Positions 16,634 through 25,789 of a stretch of 64,000 nucleotides of DNA are shown piece after piece. The translations under genes and the position numbers were made by a program. How positions within the stretch are numbered: position 1 is the stretch's first letter; each line of letters starts with the position of its first letter. The stretch lies in assembly GCF_001434935.1 (NCBI RefSeq), contig NZ_AZEG01000008.1:50428-114427 (forward strand), written 5' to 3'. Below the pieces are notes generated by a model. It searched no databases. It worked only from the letters and a program-made list of their open reading frames with translations, and was not told where the DNA came from. This DNA is from Liquorilactobacillus uvarum DSM 19971. Lineage in GTDB: Bacteria; Bacillota; Bacilli; Lactobacillales; Lactobacillaceae.

Positions 16634-18881
16634 TCAAGAATTTATTGAGTTATACGGTGCAGCAACAAATAACTTGAAACATATTAACTTAAAGATCCCC
16701 AAATATAAAATAAATCTTTTTACTGGTGTATCCGGTTCGGGCAAGTCTTCTTTAGTTTTTTCAACGATTGCAGCTGAATCACAACGAATGGTTAATAAAA
16801 CTTACTCTAGCTATGTTCAGCAAATGCTCCCACAATATCCCGAACCAATAATCGAAAATATTAAAAATCTTCCTTTTTCAATAGTCGTTGACCAGAAACC
16901 AATGACTGGTAATTCAAGATCAACGGTCGGAACCTACACTGATATTTATACTGGACTAAGACTTCTTTTTTCAAGATTAGCGCAGCCATTTATAGGTTAC
17001 TCAATGAATTATTCGTTTAATAATCCGGCAGGAATGTGTCCCGCATGTCAAGGTTTAGGGAAAAAAAGAAAGATAGTTATTGAGCGTCTTATTGACTGGG
17101 ATTCCAGCTTGAACGACGGTGCAATCCATTTTCCAACATTTCGTCCAGGTGAGTGGCGCTTAACAAGATATACAGAATCAGGTTATTTTGATAATAATCT
17201 CCCGCTTAAAAAATGGGAAAAGGAAAAGTTGGATCTATTTCTGTATGGTCAGCCTCAGACTCCAACAACACCAACCCAAAAGTGGCATAAAACAGCAAAG
17301 TATATAGGTTTGTTACTCAGAATAAGAGAAACCTTCCTAACTAAAGAGACAAAAAAATACGCAACAGAGATTGCAAAGATCACCGAAACTGCAGTGTGTT
17401 CTGAATGTCATGGAACAAGGGTCAATAAAAAAGTTGAGTCGGCTAAAATAAAGGGAACTTCTATTGCTGATTGTTCTCAAATGACACTTGCTGAATTATA
17501 TGACTGGCTTCAGACAATTGACCAGCAGCAAGTCATGGTTGTTGTTGGTGACTTAAAAGAAAAATTACGTAGTCTTTCATCGGTTGGACTTGATTATCTA
17601 ATGCTTAATCGTTCAACACTTAGTTTATCTGGTGGGGAAGCTCAGCGTGTCAGGCTGGCTAATTATTTGACAAGTTCACTGACAAATATTCTCTACATTT
17701 TTGATGAGCCAAGTGTTGGTCTTCATCCTCATGACTTAGTGGGAATTAACCGAATTTTCAAAAATCTTTGTCATAAGGGCAATACTGTTTTAATTATCGA
17801 CCATGATCCAGATATAATAAAAATAGCTGATCAAGTTTTTAATTTAGGTGAAAAAGCTGGAACTGAAGGCGGTTATCTTACCTATCACGGTTCTCTCACA
17901 GGGTTGATAGAATCAAAAACTGCAACAGGAAGAGAATTGTCAAAAAAGCCAATATTATGTACTGAACAGCGCTATTTTACAGAATTTTATATGTTGCAGA
18001 ATGTATCCTTGCACAATATACATAATGCATCTATTAAAGTGCCAAAAAAAGCATTGACAGTGGTTACTGGAGTAGCAGGCTCAGGGAAAAGCACACTCAT
18101 AAGGGACTTATTTGTCGAAAAATATCCGCAAACAATTGTTCTGAGTCAACGAAACATTCATACGAGCAATAGATCAAATATTTTAACCTATTTAGGAATA
18201 TTTGATGATATTAGAGAAAAATTTGCCAGACACACACACAAGCCAGTATCATTTTTCAGTTTCAATGGCAAAGGAGCATGCGAGATTTGCAAAGGTAAAG
18301 GATACGTTGAAATTGACTTAGCATACATGGGAAAAACAAAATATGTGTGCGAAGCTTGCCAAGGGCAGCGTTATAATCAAGAAGTTTTGAAGCAGTTTTG
18401 GAAGGGAATCAATATAGCTCAGTTTTTAAAAATGTCAGTCAAAGATGCTGCTAAATTATTTAATACTGGGAAACTACACAAAGTTTTAGATAGTTTAATG
18501 AAAGTCAGCTTAGACTATATAAAGTTAGGGCAGACGCTTGATACATTTTCAGGTGGGGAGCTTCAACGTTTAAAAATTGCACAATTACTAATTAACTTGC
18601 ATACCAATATCATAGTTCTGGATGAACCTACAAGTGGCTTGCACGAAGCGGATATTCAAAACTTAGTCAATTTGTTTAAAACAATGATTGCTGCCGGTTG
18701 TACTATTATAATATTGGAACATAATCTTCACATAATGGGGCAGGCAGATTGGATTATCGATATGGGGCCATTTGCTGGTCAAGCAGGTGGTAAGGTGCTT
18801 TTTCAAGGATATGTTCAGCAATTAATGAAGAACAACAATACACTAACAGCAAAGAGTTTAAACGACTATTATGGACAATAG
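16623..18881 (+). CDS. Short UvrA paralogue (ABC-type, excinuclease A-like)
   Basis: A 752-residue protein with two ABC ATPase halves: Walker A GVSGSGKSSL near residue 38 and GVAGSGKSTL near 485, signatures LSGGEAQRVRLA and FSGGELQRLKIA, and zinc-type CxxC pairs (CPACQGLG, CSECHGTR, CEICKGKG, CEACQGQR). It is about 190 residues shorter than housekeeping UvrA, fitting the class II UvrA proteins that lack the full UvrB-interaction region and are linked with resistance to DNA-binding drugs. It overlaps the MarR gene by 11 bases. It likely binds modified DNA or drug-DNA complexes; its partner is not known. Confidence 0.9.
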   Translation: MADDQEFIELYGAATNNLKHINLKIPKYKINLFTGVSGSGKSSLVFSTIAAESQRMVNKTYSSYVQQMLPQYPEPIIENIKNLPFSIVVDQKPMTGNSRSTVGTYTDIYTGLRLLFSRLAQPFIGYSMNYSFNNPAGMCPACQGLGKKRKIVIERLIDWDSSLNDGAIHFPTFRPGEWRLTRYTESGYFDNNLPLKKWEKEKLDLFLYGQPQTPTTPTQKWHKTAKYIGLLLRIRETFLTKETKKYATEIAKITETAVCSECHGTRVNKKVESAKIKGTSIADCSQMTLAELYDWLQTIDQQQVMVVVGDLKEKLRSLSSVGLDYLMLNRSTLSLSGGEAQRVRLANYLTSSLTNILYIFDEPSVGLHPHDLVGINRIFKNLCHKGNTVLIIDHDPDIIKIADQVFNLGEKAGTEGGYLTYHGSLTGLIESKTATGRELSKKPILCTEQRYFTEFYMLQNVSLHNIHNASIKVPKKALTVVTGVAGSGKSTLIRDLFVEKYPQTIVLSQRNIHTSNRSNILTYLGIFDDIREKFARHTHKPVSFFSFNGKGACEICKGKGYVEIDLAYMGKTKYVCEACQGQRYNQEVLKQFWKGINIAQFLKMSVKDAAKLFNTGKLHKVLDSLMKVSLDYIKLGQTLDTFSGGELQRLKIAQLLINLHTNIIVLDEPTSGLHEADIQNLVNLFKTMIAAGCTIIILEHNLHIMGQADWIIDMGPFAGQAGGKVLFQGYVQQLMKNNNTLTAKSLNDYYGQ

Positions 18882-18920
18882 AAAAAAGCAAAACTGCGTA
18901 CATTCAGTTTTGCCTTTCTT
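18882..18920. terminator. Bidirectional terminator between convergent operons
   Basis: GCAAAACTG at 18888-18896 pairs with CAGTTTTGC at 18905-18913, flanked by poly-A and a U-rich run. It closes both the UvrA-like gene and the minus-strand T-box operon. Confidence 0.85.
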
Positions 18921-18935
18921 ATTGGTATTAGAGTA

Positions 18936-20234
18936 TTATCGAATTTCTTGCTGCTTTGTTTCTGGACCAAAAAGTAGGACTACTATTGCTGCGATCAGCA
19001 TAATTGTTGCGATCAAATAAAAAATTAAATCAGCTGAGAATTCTTGAATCGCCCATGTTGCAAAATAAGGGGTTAAAACGGTTAATAATTTTGCAATTCC
19101 ATTAGCTGTCCCAGCACCTCGAAAACGAAAATCAGTAACAAACAGTTCTGAAACATAAACTCCAACTACGGAGGCCATTAAAATATAAAAAGTCATTGTC
19201 AGCAAAAAGCCTATTGCAATTATCGTTGTTGGATTGGTTTGTTGTGTATATATCAGTCCCAAAATAGCTGAGATAACAAACGTTGGAATAATAGTTTTCT
19301 TTCGGCCTATCCAATCTACAAGCAGTGCACCAATTAAGGCTCCGACTGGAGCACCGGTCATCATGATCATAGAGTATCCCAGCGAATGCACAATATTTAT
19401 TCCTTTTTCAATTAATAAAGTAGGGGCCCAAGAAGTGAATGTATATTGTGAAATCATAACTGCCGATACCGCAACTGTTGCGATAAACAATCCACGTTTC
19501 AGATTAGGATTTTTGGACTGTTGCATCTGATGTGCACTATGGTCGCTTGTATCAGAATATGATCCATTAAGTTCTAATGCAGAAATTATTTTTTCAGCTT
19601 CGGCATATTTTCCTTTGGAAATCAGCCAACGTGGAGATTCAGGAAAATGTCGCCGAATAACCCATAAAATAAGTGCGGCTGTCCCGATAAAAAGAAACAT
19701 TGAACGCCAAGAATAACGAGGTATAAAATAAGTTGCTAAAAGAAGAGCCAAAGGTGCGCCCAAATTAGCAATAACTGCGGTTGCTCCAGACCAGCGTCCA
19801 CGTGTTTTCACAGGAGCAAACTCATTAATTAATGAGTACCCAGTCACAATTTCAGCACCTAATCCACAAGCAGCAATAAAACGGAAAAAAATTAGAAAAT
19901 AGATACTTGGTGAAAAAGCCCCAATAAAGGTAAAAATTCCAAACAGGAGAAGATTCAACTGATAAGCTTTTTTTCGTCCCCATAAATCACCGATAAATCC
20001 TGCGGCAATTGACCCGATAAACAAACCGAGAAAACCTGCAGACAAAAAGATTGAGCCTTGATTTAAAGTTGCAAAATGCTGAGCAATTATATCAGCATTT
20101 ACTGCGCTGGACATATAAACATCACTTGCATCAATCATCATTCCAGCAACAACCAATCCAAAAACTTTATAGAATAAGGTTGATTCTTTCGAAGTATTAA
20201 GTCTGTTTTGTAAGATATATTCCTTATTTTCCAT
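18936..20234 (-). CDS. MFS transporter, sugar-porter/aromatic-acid-like, T-box operon
   Basis: A 432-residue 12-helix transporter. The loop 2-3 motif GDLWGRKKAY and the repeated VDWIGRKKTI in loop 8-9 mark the major facilitator superfamily; the DASD motif in helix 1 resembles the aromatic-acid/niacin-type H+ symporters. A cytoplasmic loop near residues 215-245 is polar. A GTG six bases upstream is possible, but the ATG at 20234 is best placed behind AAGGAG and overlaps the stop of the upstream gene (TAATG). Being third in a T-box operon suggests the cargo is an amino acid or a compound made from one. Confidence 0.88.
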   Translation of the reverse strand: MENKEYILQNRLNTSKESTLFYKVFGLVVAGMMIDASDVYMSSAVNADIIAQHFATLNQGSIFLSAGFLGLFIGSIAAGFIGDLWGRKKAYQLNLLLFGIFTFIGAFSPSIYFLIFFRFIAACGLGAEIVTGYSLINEFAPVKTRGRWSGATAVIANLGAPLALLLATYFIPRYSWRSMFLFIGTAALILWVIRRHFPESPRWLISKGKYAEAEKIISALELNGSYSDTSDHSAHQMQQSKNPNLKRGLFIATVAVSAVMISQYTFTSWAPTLLIEKGINIVHSLGYSMIMMTGAPVGALIGALLVDWIGRKKTIIPTFVISAILGLIYTQQTNPTTIIAIGFLLTMTFYILMASVVGVYVSELFVTDFRFRGAGTANGIAKLLTVLTPYFATWAIQEFSADLIFYLIATIMLIAAIVVLLFGPETKQQEIR

Positions 20235-21166
20235 TAGCACGACTCCTTCTTGATATTTAGATCCTGTAGCATTTTTTTCATTTCTTCTGGAGCGTATTGT
20301 TGTTCTCGTTGATTAATTTCGTCAAGACCAATAAAATTGTTGAAACGATCAAAAGTAATCATTTTGTCTTCTTGTCCAGCTGTTGTGCCAGTTTCTTTCA
20401 AATTAGAAAGCAACTGCTCAGTCGCAAATGTATGTGCATAAGTTAAAGCAGTTGGATGCACTACTATACTAAAACCTAAACTGCATAATTCTTTGGAGGT
20501 CAGCATAGGTGTTGCACCACCCTCAATCATATTTGCCATCAGTGGTGTATTCGGAAAAGCAGCAGCGATTTCTTTTAATTCCTCAATATTTTGCGGAGCT
20601 TCAATGAAAACTAAATCAGCTCCAGCCGCTAAGTATTGTCGACTGCGTTTAATAGCATCATCTAATCCATTTACTGCACGTGCATCAGTTCTTGACATGA
20701 TTAAAAAATTATTGTTTTTTCTCTCGGAAACAGCTGTTTTGATCTTTTCGGCTAGAACATGCGGGGCTTCAACACTCTTTCCAGACATATGGCCGCAACG
20801 TTTAGGCCATTTTTGATCTTCTAAAAAAATTCCAGCGGCTCCAATTGCTTCATAATTGTGGACAGTTCGACGAATATTATCTAAATCCCCATAACCCGTA
20901 TCGGCATCCGCAAAAACAGGAATATCAACAGCGTTTATGATTTCACGGCATTTATTGAGCATAATAGAGAAGTCTGCAATTCCACGATCTGGCATTGCCA
21001 AATTACTGGCACTTGTAGCGTACCCGGCTGCGAAAATAGCCTTAAAACCAAGTCTTTCTGCTATTCTAGCTGAAAGGCTGTCCGGTGCAACAATCATATC
21101 TGTAATGTGATTATCCGTATGGACAGCTTTATCAAAATATCTTCTTAAATGATCAAAGTTTTTCAT
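20234..21166 (-). CDS. Isocitrate lyase/PEP mutase superfamily enzyme, intact active site
   Basis: A 310-residue TIM-barrel protein. Metal-binding DADTGYGD (87-94), EDQ (116-118) and the flexible-loop motif KRCGH (122-126) are all present, so it should be active. The set resembles methylisocitrate lyase, dimethylmalate lyase and carboxyPEP mutase; the substrate cannot be told from sequence alone. The start is behind GGAGG and lies 14 bases inside the 3' end of the degenerate paralogue gene. It is the middle gene of a three-gene operon under a T-box, which is an unusual control for this family. Confidence 0.88.
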   Translation of the reverse strand: MKNFDHLRRYFDKAVHTDNHITDMIVAPDSLSARIAERLGFKAIFAAGYATSASNLAMPDRGIADFSIMLNKCREIINAVDIPVFADADTGYGDLDNIRRTVHNYEAIGAAGIFLEDQKWPKRCGHMSGKSVEAPHVLAEKIKTAVSERKNNNFLIMSRTDARAVNGLDDAIKRSRQYLAAGADLVFIEAPQNIEELKEIAAAFPNTPLMANMIEGGATPMLTSKELCSLGFSIVVHPTALTYAHTFATEQLLSNLKETGTTAGQEDKMITFDRFNNFIGLDEINQREQQYAPEEMKKMLQDLNIKKESC

Positions 21167-21875
21167 ATTGTTTTTCCTCCAGTCGTGAAATTAGTTCAGC
21201 TGTCATTTTTTCTTGATATTTAATTGAATCAGCGATTGGAATGATAAACGCTGGGACTGCTTGTTCAAGCTCGGCTCTTGAAATAAGCTCGTTGTCTTGG
21301 GCTAAGCCAATATTCGTAAGTGAAACCTTGTTTTCAAGTTCTAAAAATAACTCATTATTTAGATGGCCAATTATAATACTCGCAATACCGAGTTTTTTAG
21401 CGATCTTTATTCTTTCCTTAATTCCAGAAATACCGTAATACTGAATTCCATCAAGTTTCACGACTAACTTCGCGGACTTTCCCTTTAAACCGTCCTGAGC
21501 TGCTTTTAACTTACCCGCAAAATTCAGTAAAGAAACTGGCTGTTGTGGAGTAAGACTATGAGCAGGGAAAGACTGATCATTTAATACTAGCCGATCGGCT
21601 CCAGATCGAGCTAATTCGCATGCCGTATAGTATGTGTTCAAGGCGTTTCCAAAGCCTGATTGTCCATCAGCTAGAAGTTCTGCTGAAGTAGTTAGCCTAA
21701 GATTACGCAAAAAATTTGCGTATTCTGACAAACATAGAAGCCCCTCATTGTCTTGATCAGTAAATTGACGTGCTAACAGGCGCGCGCTAACGAACACAGA
21801 AGTATTTGTTGTTCTTTCTAGTTGGTGAAGTAGAATTGCATCAGCAGCAACTGGAATGATTCTTGTTGATTGCAT
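21153..21875 (-). CDS. Degenerate isocitrate lyase/PEP mutase-like protein (probable pseudoenzyme)
   Basis: A 240-residue protein alignable by eye with the next gene product. The Asp pair in the DADTGYG motif has become ADGQSGFG (Gln in place of the second Asp, near residue 72), EDQ has become NDQ (99-101), and the KRCGH loop is missing (PAHSL). With metal and catalytic residues lost, catalysis is unlikely, yet the frame is clean, has its own AGGATGG ribosome site and is first in the operon. A regulatory or structural partner of the intact enzyme is a reasonable guess. Confidence 0.75.
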   Translation of the reverse strand: MQSTRIIPVAADAILLHQLERTTNTSVFVSARLLARQFTDQDNEGLLCLSEYANFLRNLRLTTSAELLADGQSGFGNALNTYYTACELARSGADRLVLNDQSFPAHSLTPQQPVSLLNFAGKLKAAQDGLKGKSAKLVVKLDGIQYYGISGIKERIKIAKKLGIASIIIGHLNNELFLELENKVSLTNIGLAQDNELISRAELEQAVPAFIIPIADSIKYQEKMTAELISRLEEKQYEKL

Positions 21876-21925
21876 AAGATTTCCATCCTTTCTTAAATAA
21901 ATTAGATTATGATTATAGGCAAAAA

Positions 21926-22206
21926 AACGCCCTCTAGGTTATTAATAACCTAAAGGACGTTTACAAACGCGGTACCACCTTAATTCGCAACTCAAATATT
22001 GAAATTGCATCTCTTACGCACGTATTCATGCGCATTTGCTGTAATGGGCAAGCCCAATCACCACTTCAATCTCAATACTGTCGCAGTGATAACTCAAGGA
22101 TTACTTTCAATCAGTCATTTTTACCTGATCCCACCAACACAGGTTCTCTAAAAAAAATGAGTAAATCTACTCTTCCTCTCAACGATTTATAATCATTTGC
22201 TAATTT
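21926..22206 (-). promoter_or_regulatory. T-box riboswitch leader with terminator
   Basis: Read on the minus strand. The T-box AAGGTGGTACCGCG is at 21981-21968. The terminator stem (21961-21926) is followed by poly-U. Stem I shows the AGTA box at 22171-22168, the distal-loop sequence TTGGTGGGAT inside an ACCTG/CAGGT helix, and GAA just before the candidate specifier. By the usual AGUA/GAA loop-E layout, the specifier is AGT (22105-22103), followed by A, which would read tRNA-Ser; this assignment is inference. Uncharged tRNA would stabilise the antiterminator and switch on the three-gene operon. Confidence 0.93.
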
Positions 22207-22211
22207 ATTGC

Positions 22212-22240
22212 AGTATAGATAATTCAAAACTGCTTGTCAA
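22212..22240 (-). promoter_or_regulatory. Promoter of the T-box operon
   Basis: On the minus strand a perfect -35 TTGACA (22240-22235) and TATACT (22217-22212) are 17 bases apart, giving a start near 22205, just ahead of T-box stem I. Confidence 0.85.
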
Positions 22241-22416
22241 TAGGGAAATTAAAAATAATTATTTTTAAACAATAAACAATTTTCGAAATTTATTAGGGAT
22301 TAACACTAAAAGCCAATTTTCCTGATTACTTCAGTTTAATTTGTTTTTTTAAATAGATTATTGATAAATCTAAACATGGTTAAGTATTATTCGAATAACA
22401 GTTGTTTTATTTGGTG

Positions 22417-22425
22417 TGGTATACT
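22417..22425 (+). promoter_or_regulatory. Extended -10 promoter of the DUF523 gene
   Basis: TGGTATACT with a weak -35 lies 65 bases ahead of the GTG start. The same element precedes the ClpP-like gene. Confidence 0.5.
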
Positions 22426-22489
22426 ACCATTAATAAAAAAATGATTGATAATGAATATTGGCATAATTAGCAAGTGAGGTCGATAAAAA

Positions 22490-22999
22490 GTGATTCTGGT
22501 AAGCTCTTGTCTAGCGGGTTTTAAAGTACGCTACAATGGAACAGATGCACAAAATATGACAGTGAGATGGCTTGTTACGCATGGTCAGGCAATCACTGTT
22601 TGTCCAGAAATAATGACTGGTTTTTCTACTCCAAGACCATCCGCAGAAATTGTCGGAGGTAGTGCAGGGGATGTCCTGAATGGAAAAGCATATGTTAAAG
22701 AATGCAATGGAAATGATGTGACTGCTAAATATATTGCAGGTGCGCAAATGGTCTTGGAAATTGTACGAAGAAATAATGTTCAAGTAGCTTTTCTAAAGGA
22801 GAACAGTCCGTCTTGCGGCGTAAACAATGTTTACACTGGTCTTTTTAACGGACAGTTATTGCATGGAAGCGGCATAACCGCACATGTTTTAAAAACTGAG
22901 GGCATCCAAGTCTATTCTGATTTAGAATTAAATTATGCAAAAGTTAAGCCTTTTGTTTCTGCAAATGTTTCTAAAATGCTTAAATCCGAAATCCACTGA
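22490..22999 (+). CDS. DUF523 family protein, TudS (thiouracil desulfidase)-like
   Basis: A 169-residue protein with the DUF523 hallmarks: SSCLAG near residue 7, VCPE near 38, PRPSAEI and KENSPSCG near 108. The three conserved Cys correspond to those that hold the iron-sulfur cluster in TudS, an enzyme that removes sulfur from 2-thiouracil. Whether this member acts on thiouracil is inferred from the family. The start is GTG behind GTGAGG, giving the family-typical MILVSSCLAG. The next gene starts 40 bases downstream and may be co-transcribed. Confidence 0.87.
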   Translation: MILVSSCLAGFKVRYNGTDAQNMTVRWLVTHGQAITVCPEIMTGFSTPRPSAEIVGGSAGDVLNGKAYVKECNGNDVTAKYIAGAQMVLEIVRRNNVQVAFLKENSPSCGVNNVYTGLFNGQLLHGSGITAHVLKTEGIQVYSDLELNYAKVKPFVSANVSKMLKSEIH

Positions 23000-23039
23000 T
23001 ACTTCATGCCGGCACAATTTTGAAAGGAATGATTATTAA

Positions 23040-24008
23040 ATGAAATTAGTAGTTTTAGATGGTTATGCTTTAAACCCTGGCGATTTAAGCTGGAAAGAAT
23101 TTGAAAAATTAGGGGATTTAAAGGTATATGCTCGAACATCTTATACAGATGAGTCTGAAATTCTAGAAAGAATTGGCAATGCGGAAATAATATTTACAAA
23201 TAAAACTCCAATTAGCCGTCAAATTATTGAAAAAGCGCCTAGTCTCAAGTATATTGGTGTGTTAGCAACTGGATACAATGTAATTGATGTTGAAGCTGCA
23301 AACGAAAATGGAGTCACGGTTACCAATATTCCAGCGTATGGAACCGAAGCCGTTGCACAGGCTACTTTTGCATTACTGTTGGAAATCACAAATCAAGTTG
23401 GATTGCATAATAGAGCTGTTCATGAAAATGAGTGGCAAAGAAGTCCTGACTTTACTTTTTGGAAAACACCGTTAATCGAATTAGCCGGAAAAACCTTTGG
23501 CTTGATTGGTTTCGGAAGAATTGCACAAGCAACAGCACAAATCGCTCACGCAATGGGGATGAAAGTTATTTTTTATAATCATAGACCAAAAAAAGTGGAT
23601 ATAGATTGGGTAAAACAGGTAACATTGGATAATTTGCTGATGCAAGCAGATGTTATCAGTTTGCATATTCCGCAAACCAGGTCAACAAGCGGTTTCATTG
23701 ATCAGAAAAAAATTTCAAAAATGAAAGATGGAGTTATTTTACTCAATACAGCACGCGGAGGGCTTTTGAATGAAAAAGAAGTTGCTGCTGCCTTAAATAG
23801 CGGCAAAATATCTGCTGTTGGAGTAGATGTAGTTTCATCCGAACCAATTCAGACGGACAATCCGTTGCTTTCTGCTCCAAATTGTTTTATTACCCCGCAT
23901 ATTGCTTGGGCCCCAGTTGAAACTCGTCAGCGATTACTAAAGATATGCCTTGATAACATAACAGCTTTTTTGGCTGGAAATACAAAAAATGCAGTTAATC
24001 ATCAATAA
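23040..24008 (+). CDS. D-2-hydroxyacid dehydrogenase (glycerate/hydroxypyruvate type)
   Basis: A 322-residue NAD(P)-dependent reductase. The Rossmann motif GLIGFGRIA is near residue 157, the substrate Arg is in LNTARGGLL, the Glu in SSEPI and the catalytic His in ITPHIAW. The N-terminus and overall length resemble glycerate dehydrogenase/hydroxypyruvate reductase more than D-lactate dehydrogenase. The exact 2-keto acid is open. The 5' arm of its terminator encodes its last residues. Confidence 0.87.
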   Translation: MKLVVLDGYALNPGDLSWKEFEKLGDLKVYARTSYTDESEILERIGNAEIIFTNKTPISRQIIEKAPSLKYIGVLATGYNVIDVEAANENGVTVTNIPAYGTEAVAQATFALLLEITNQVGLHNRAVHENEWQRSPDFTFWKTPLIELAGKTFGLIGFGRIAQATAQIAHAMGMKVIFYNHRPKKVDIDWVKQVTLDNLLMQADVISLHIPQTRSTSGFIDQKKISKMKDGVILLNTARGGLLNEKEVAAALNSGKISAVGVDVVSSEPIQTDNPLLSAPNCFITPHIAWAPVETRQRLLKICLDNITAFLAGNTKNAVNHQ

Positions 24009-24037
24009 AGTACGATGATTAACTGCATTTTTCTATA
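23985..24037 (+). terminator. Terminator overlapping the end of the dehydrogenase gene
   Basis: Positions 23985-24003 pair perfectly with 24014-24032 (19 bp) around a 10-base loop. The left arm is within the coding region and the right arm ends in a U-run. Confidence 0.92.
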
Positions 24038-24185
24038 TGCAAACAGCCTAATTATAAAGCTTTTGAGTTGTTTTTTTGACCAATTATTTTCGAGTAAATT
24101 GCATAGTGCAAATAGTCTACAATACTTTGACCATATTAATCAACTTGTCGAAAACTATACTGGACCTGCTGACACAAAAATATTT

Positions 24186-24788
24186 TTAACCGAGATTATT
24201 TTTTTTCAAAATTACCGAAAGAGATTTAACAATAATTGGAACAACTATTCCCGCAAGAATCGCTTCTGGAATACCATTTGTTCCAACAACACCTAATAGC
24301 AATTTTCCAAGCAAATCAGCATCTTTCAACCCGTATGCATGTGCAACAGCGGGCGTGCGGAAACCTATATAAATGGTCCCCAGCACTAAAAGTGTATTGA
24401 GCATTGAGCATATTAAAGCTGTTATAACTGAGCGAACAACTAAACTAAAATGAGAAAGCCTTTTAAAGATGACCGCTGCTAGTAGTCCAACAATGATTCG
24501 AGGAACAATCGAAACCAAAGGATTCGTAAAAACAAGCGTTTGAACGAGACTTGTCGGTCTTGTCCATGCATTAATAAATGAAAACACGCCCCAAGTCGTT
24601 CCAGCTACAGTGCCCTCAAAAGATCCAAATAAAATTCCGACAATGATGACAGTGATATGAATAGTTGTCAAATTGATTAATCCAATTGGAACATACCCCA
24701 GCATTGGGAAAAGACTTTGAACAATTATAATGGCCATAACAATACCAGAAATGGTGATACGCCTTATTTTTTTTCTATTATCTAACAT
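24186..24788 (-). CDS. ECF transporter S component
   Basis: A 200-residue membrane protein with six predicted helices. The TTIHITVIIVGILFGSFEG and GVFSFI segments are typical of the ECF S-component family with pantothenate- or related vitamin-binding members (DUF3816 type). It binds a vitamin-class substrate and uses the shared EcfAA'T module encoded elsewhere. No riboswitch was found in the 119 bases before it. It lies just downstream of a TetR gene on the same strand, which may regulate it. The substrate is unassigned. Confidence 0.83.
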   Translation of the reverse strand: MLDNRKKIRRITISGIVMAIIIVQSLFPMLGYVPIGLINLTTIHITVIIVGILFGSFEGTVAGTTWGVFSFINAWTRPTSLVQTLVFTNPLVSIVPRIIVGLLAAVIFKRLSHFSLVVRSVITALICSMLNTLLVLGTIYIGFRTPAVAHAYGLKDADLLGKLLLGVVGTNGIPEAILAGIVVPIIVKSLSVILKKNNLG

Positions 24789-24907
24789 TTTACAATACCT
24801 TCTTTATCGTATTTTAAACACAAACTCTAAGGTTATCGAAATTATAAAAAAAATACATCGACAAAAAATAGATCAAAAATTAGAGTTCTTTCTAGTTTCT
24901 CTATTTT

Positions 24908-25501
24908 TTATTTGTAATTTATTAATTTTTTTAATAAATCAAGTTGTTCATCAATATATTTTTCTGATGCTTGGTGGAGGTAGCAAAAAACACTCAAACC
25001 TTCAATAGTCAAAATAAAATGATCGCCAATTGTCGCCAATTGGTTCTCTTCAATTTGACGCTGTACAACTCCCAAATTAAGGACACCTAAGATTGTTCTG
25101 CGCATCTCGTCTAAATTTTTGGATAAAAAGTTCGTAGCCTCAACTGAATTTTCAGAATAATATTCATAACCAGACATCAACAGTGACTTGGATATATTAA
25201 GCAACCGTTCTTTTTGCAGACTCAGGTATTTATCTAAAACTTCTTCAAAAGATCTGTTGCTCAGTATATCTTCTCTAACAACGTCAAATCTTTTGTGTTC
25301 ACGTTCGGTAATTATAGCTTGCATGATTTCTTCAGTCGAAGAAAAATAAAGGTATAGTCCACTGCGACTGAGGTTGATTGCACTTGCGATATCTTTCATA
25401 GTTGTGTTGGCAAAACCCTTTTTCAATAAAATTTGACGTGCATTTTTTAATATTTCATATCTTTTAACTTCCCGTAACTTTTCATTTGCTTTTCTAGCCA
25501 T
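24908..25501 (-). CDS. TetR-family repressor upstream of the ECF S component
   Basis: A 197-residue regulator. The N-terminal helix-turn-helix (about 28-55: MKDIASAINLSRSGLYLYFSS) is typical; the C-terminal ligand domain is not assignable. It begins with ATG behind AGGAGG. A CACGCGTG-centred dyad lies between its promoter and start, suggesting autorepression. The ECF gene follows on the same strand 119 bases on, so the pair may respond to the same small molecule. Confidence 0.87.
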   Translation of the reverse strand: MARKANEKLREVKRYEILKNARQILLKKGFANTTMKDIASAINLSRSGLYLYFSSTEEIMQAIITEREHKRFDVVREDILSNRSFEEVLDKYLSLQKERLLNISKSLLMSGYEYYSENSVEATNFLSKNLDEMRRTILGVLNLGVVQRQIEENQLATIGDHFILTIEGLSVFCYLHQASEKYIDEQLDLLKKLINYK

Positions 25502-25522
25502 ATGAACCTCCTAAAATATAAA

Positions 25523-25576
25523 GTAACACGCGTGACACCTTATTGAAAGTCTATTTTAAAAGTCTGCCTTTGTCAA
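25523..25576 (-). promoter_or_regulatory. TetR promoter and operator
   Basis: On the minus strand TTGACA (25576-25571) and TAGACT (25553-25548) are 17 bases apart. Just downstream, GTAACACGCGTGACAC (25523-25538 on the plus strand) has a perfect CACGCGTG core with near-symmetric flanks, a likely TetR operator over the transcription start. Confidence 0.7.
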
Positions 25577-25789
25577 TTATATTTTCCCGTTTCTTTCAAT
25601 TCAGATAGGGATTTTTTTAATTAAGCTCAATAATAACTTTTAAAATCATCCGAAACGAATATGAGAAAATTATTTTTGAAAAATTGCAAATTAAACAAAG
25701 TAAGGTATACTTTAAGAAAAAATTTTTTGAAAGGAAGTTAGTATCTTAATGTGCTCATTGCAGAATGAAATAATTGTGAAAAAATTATT

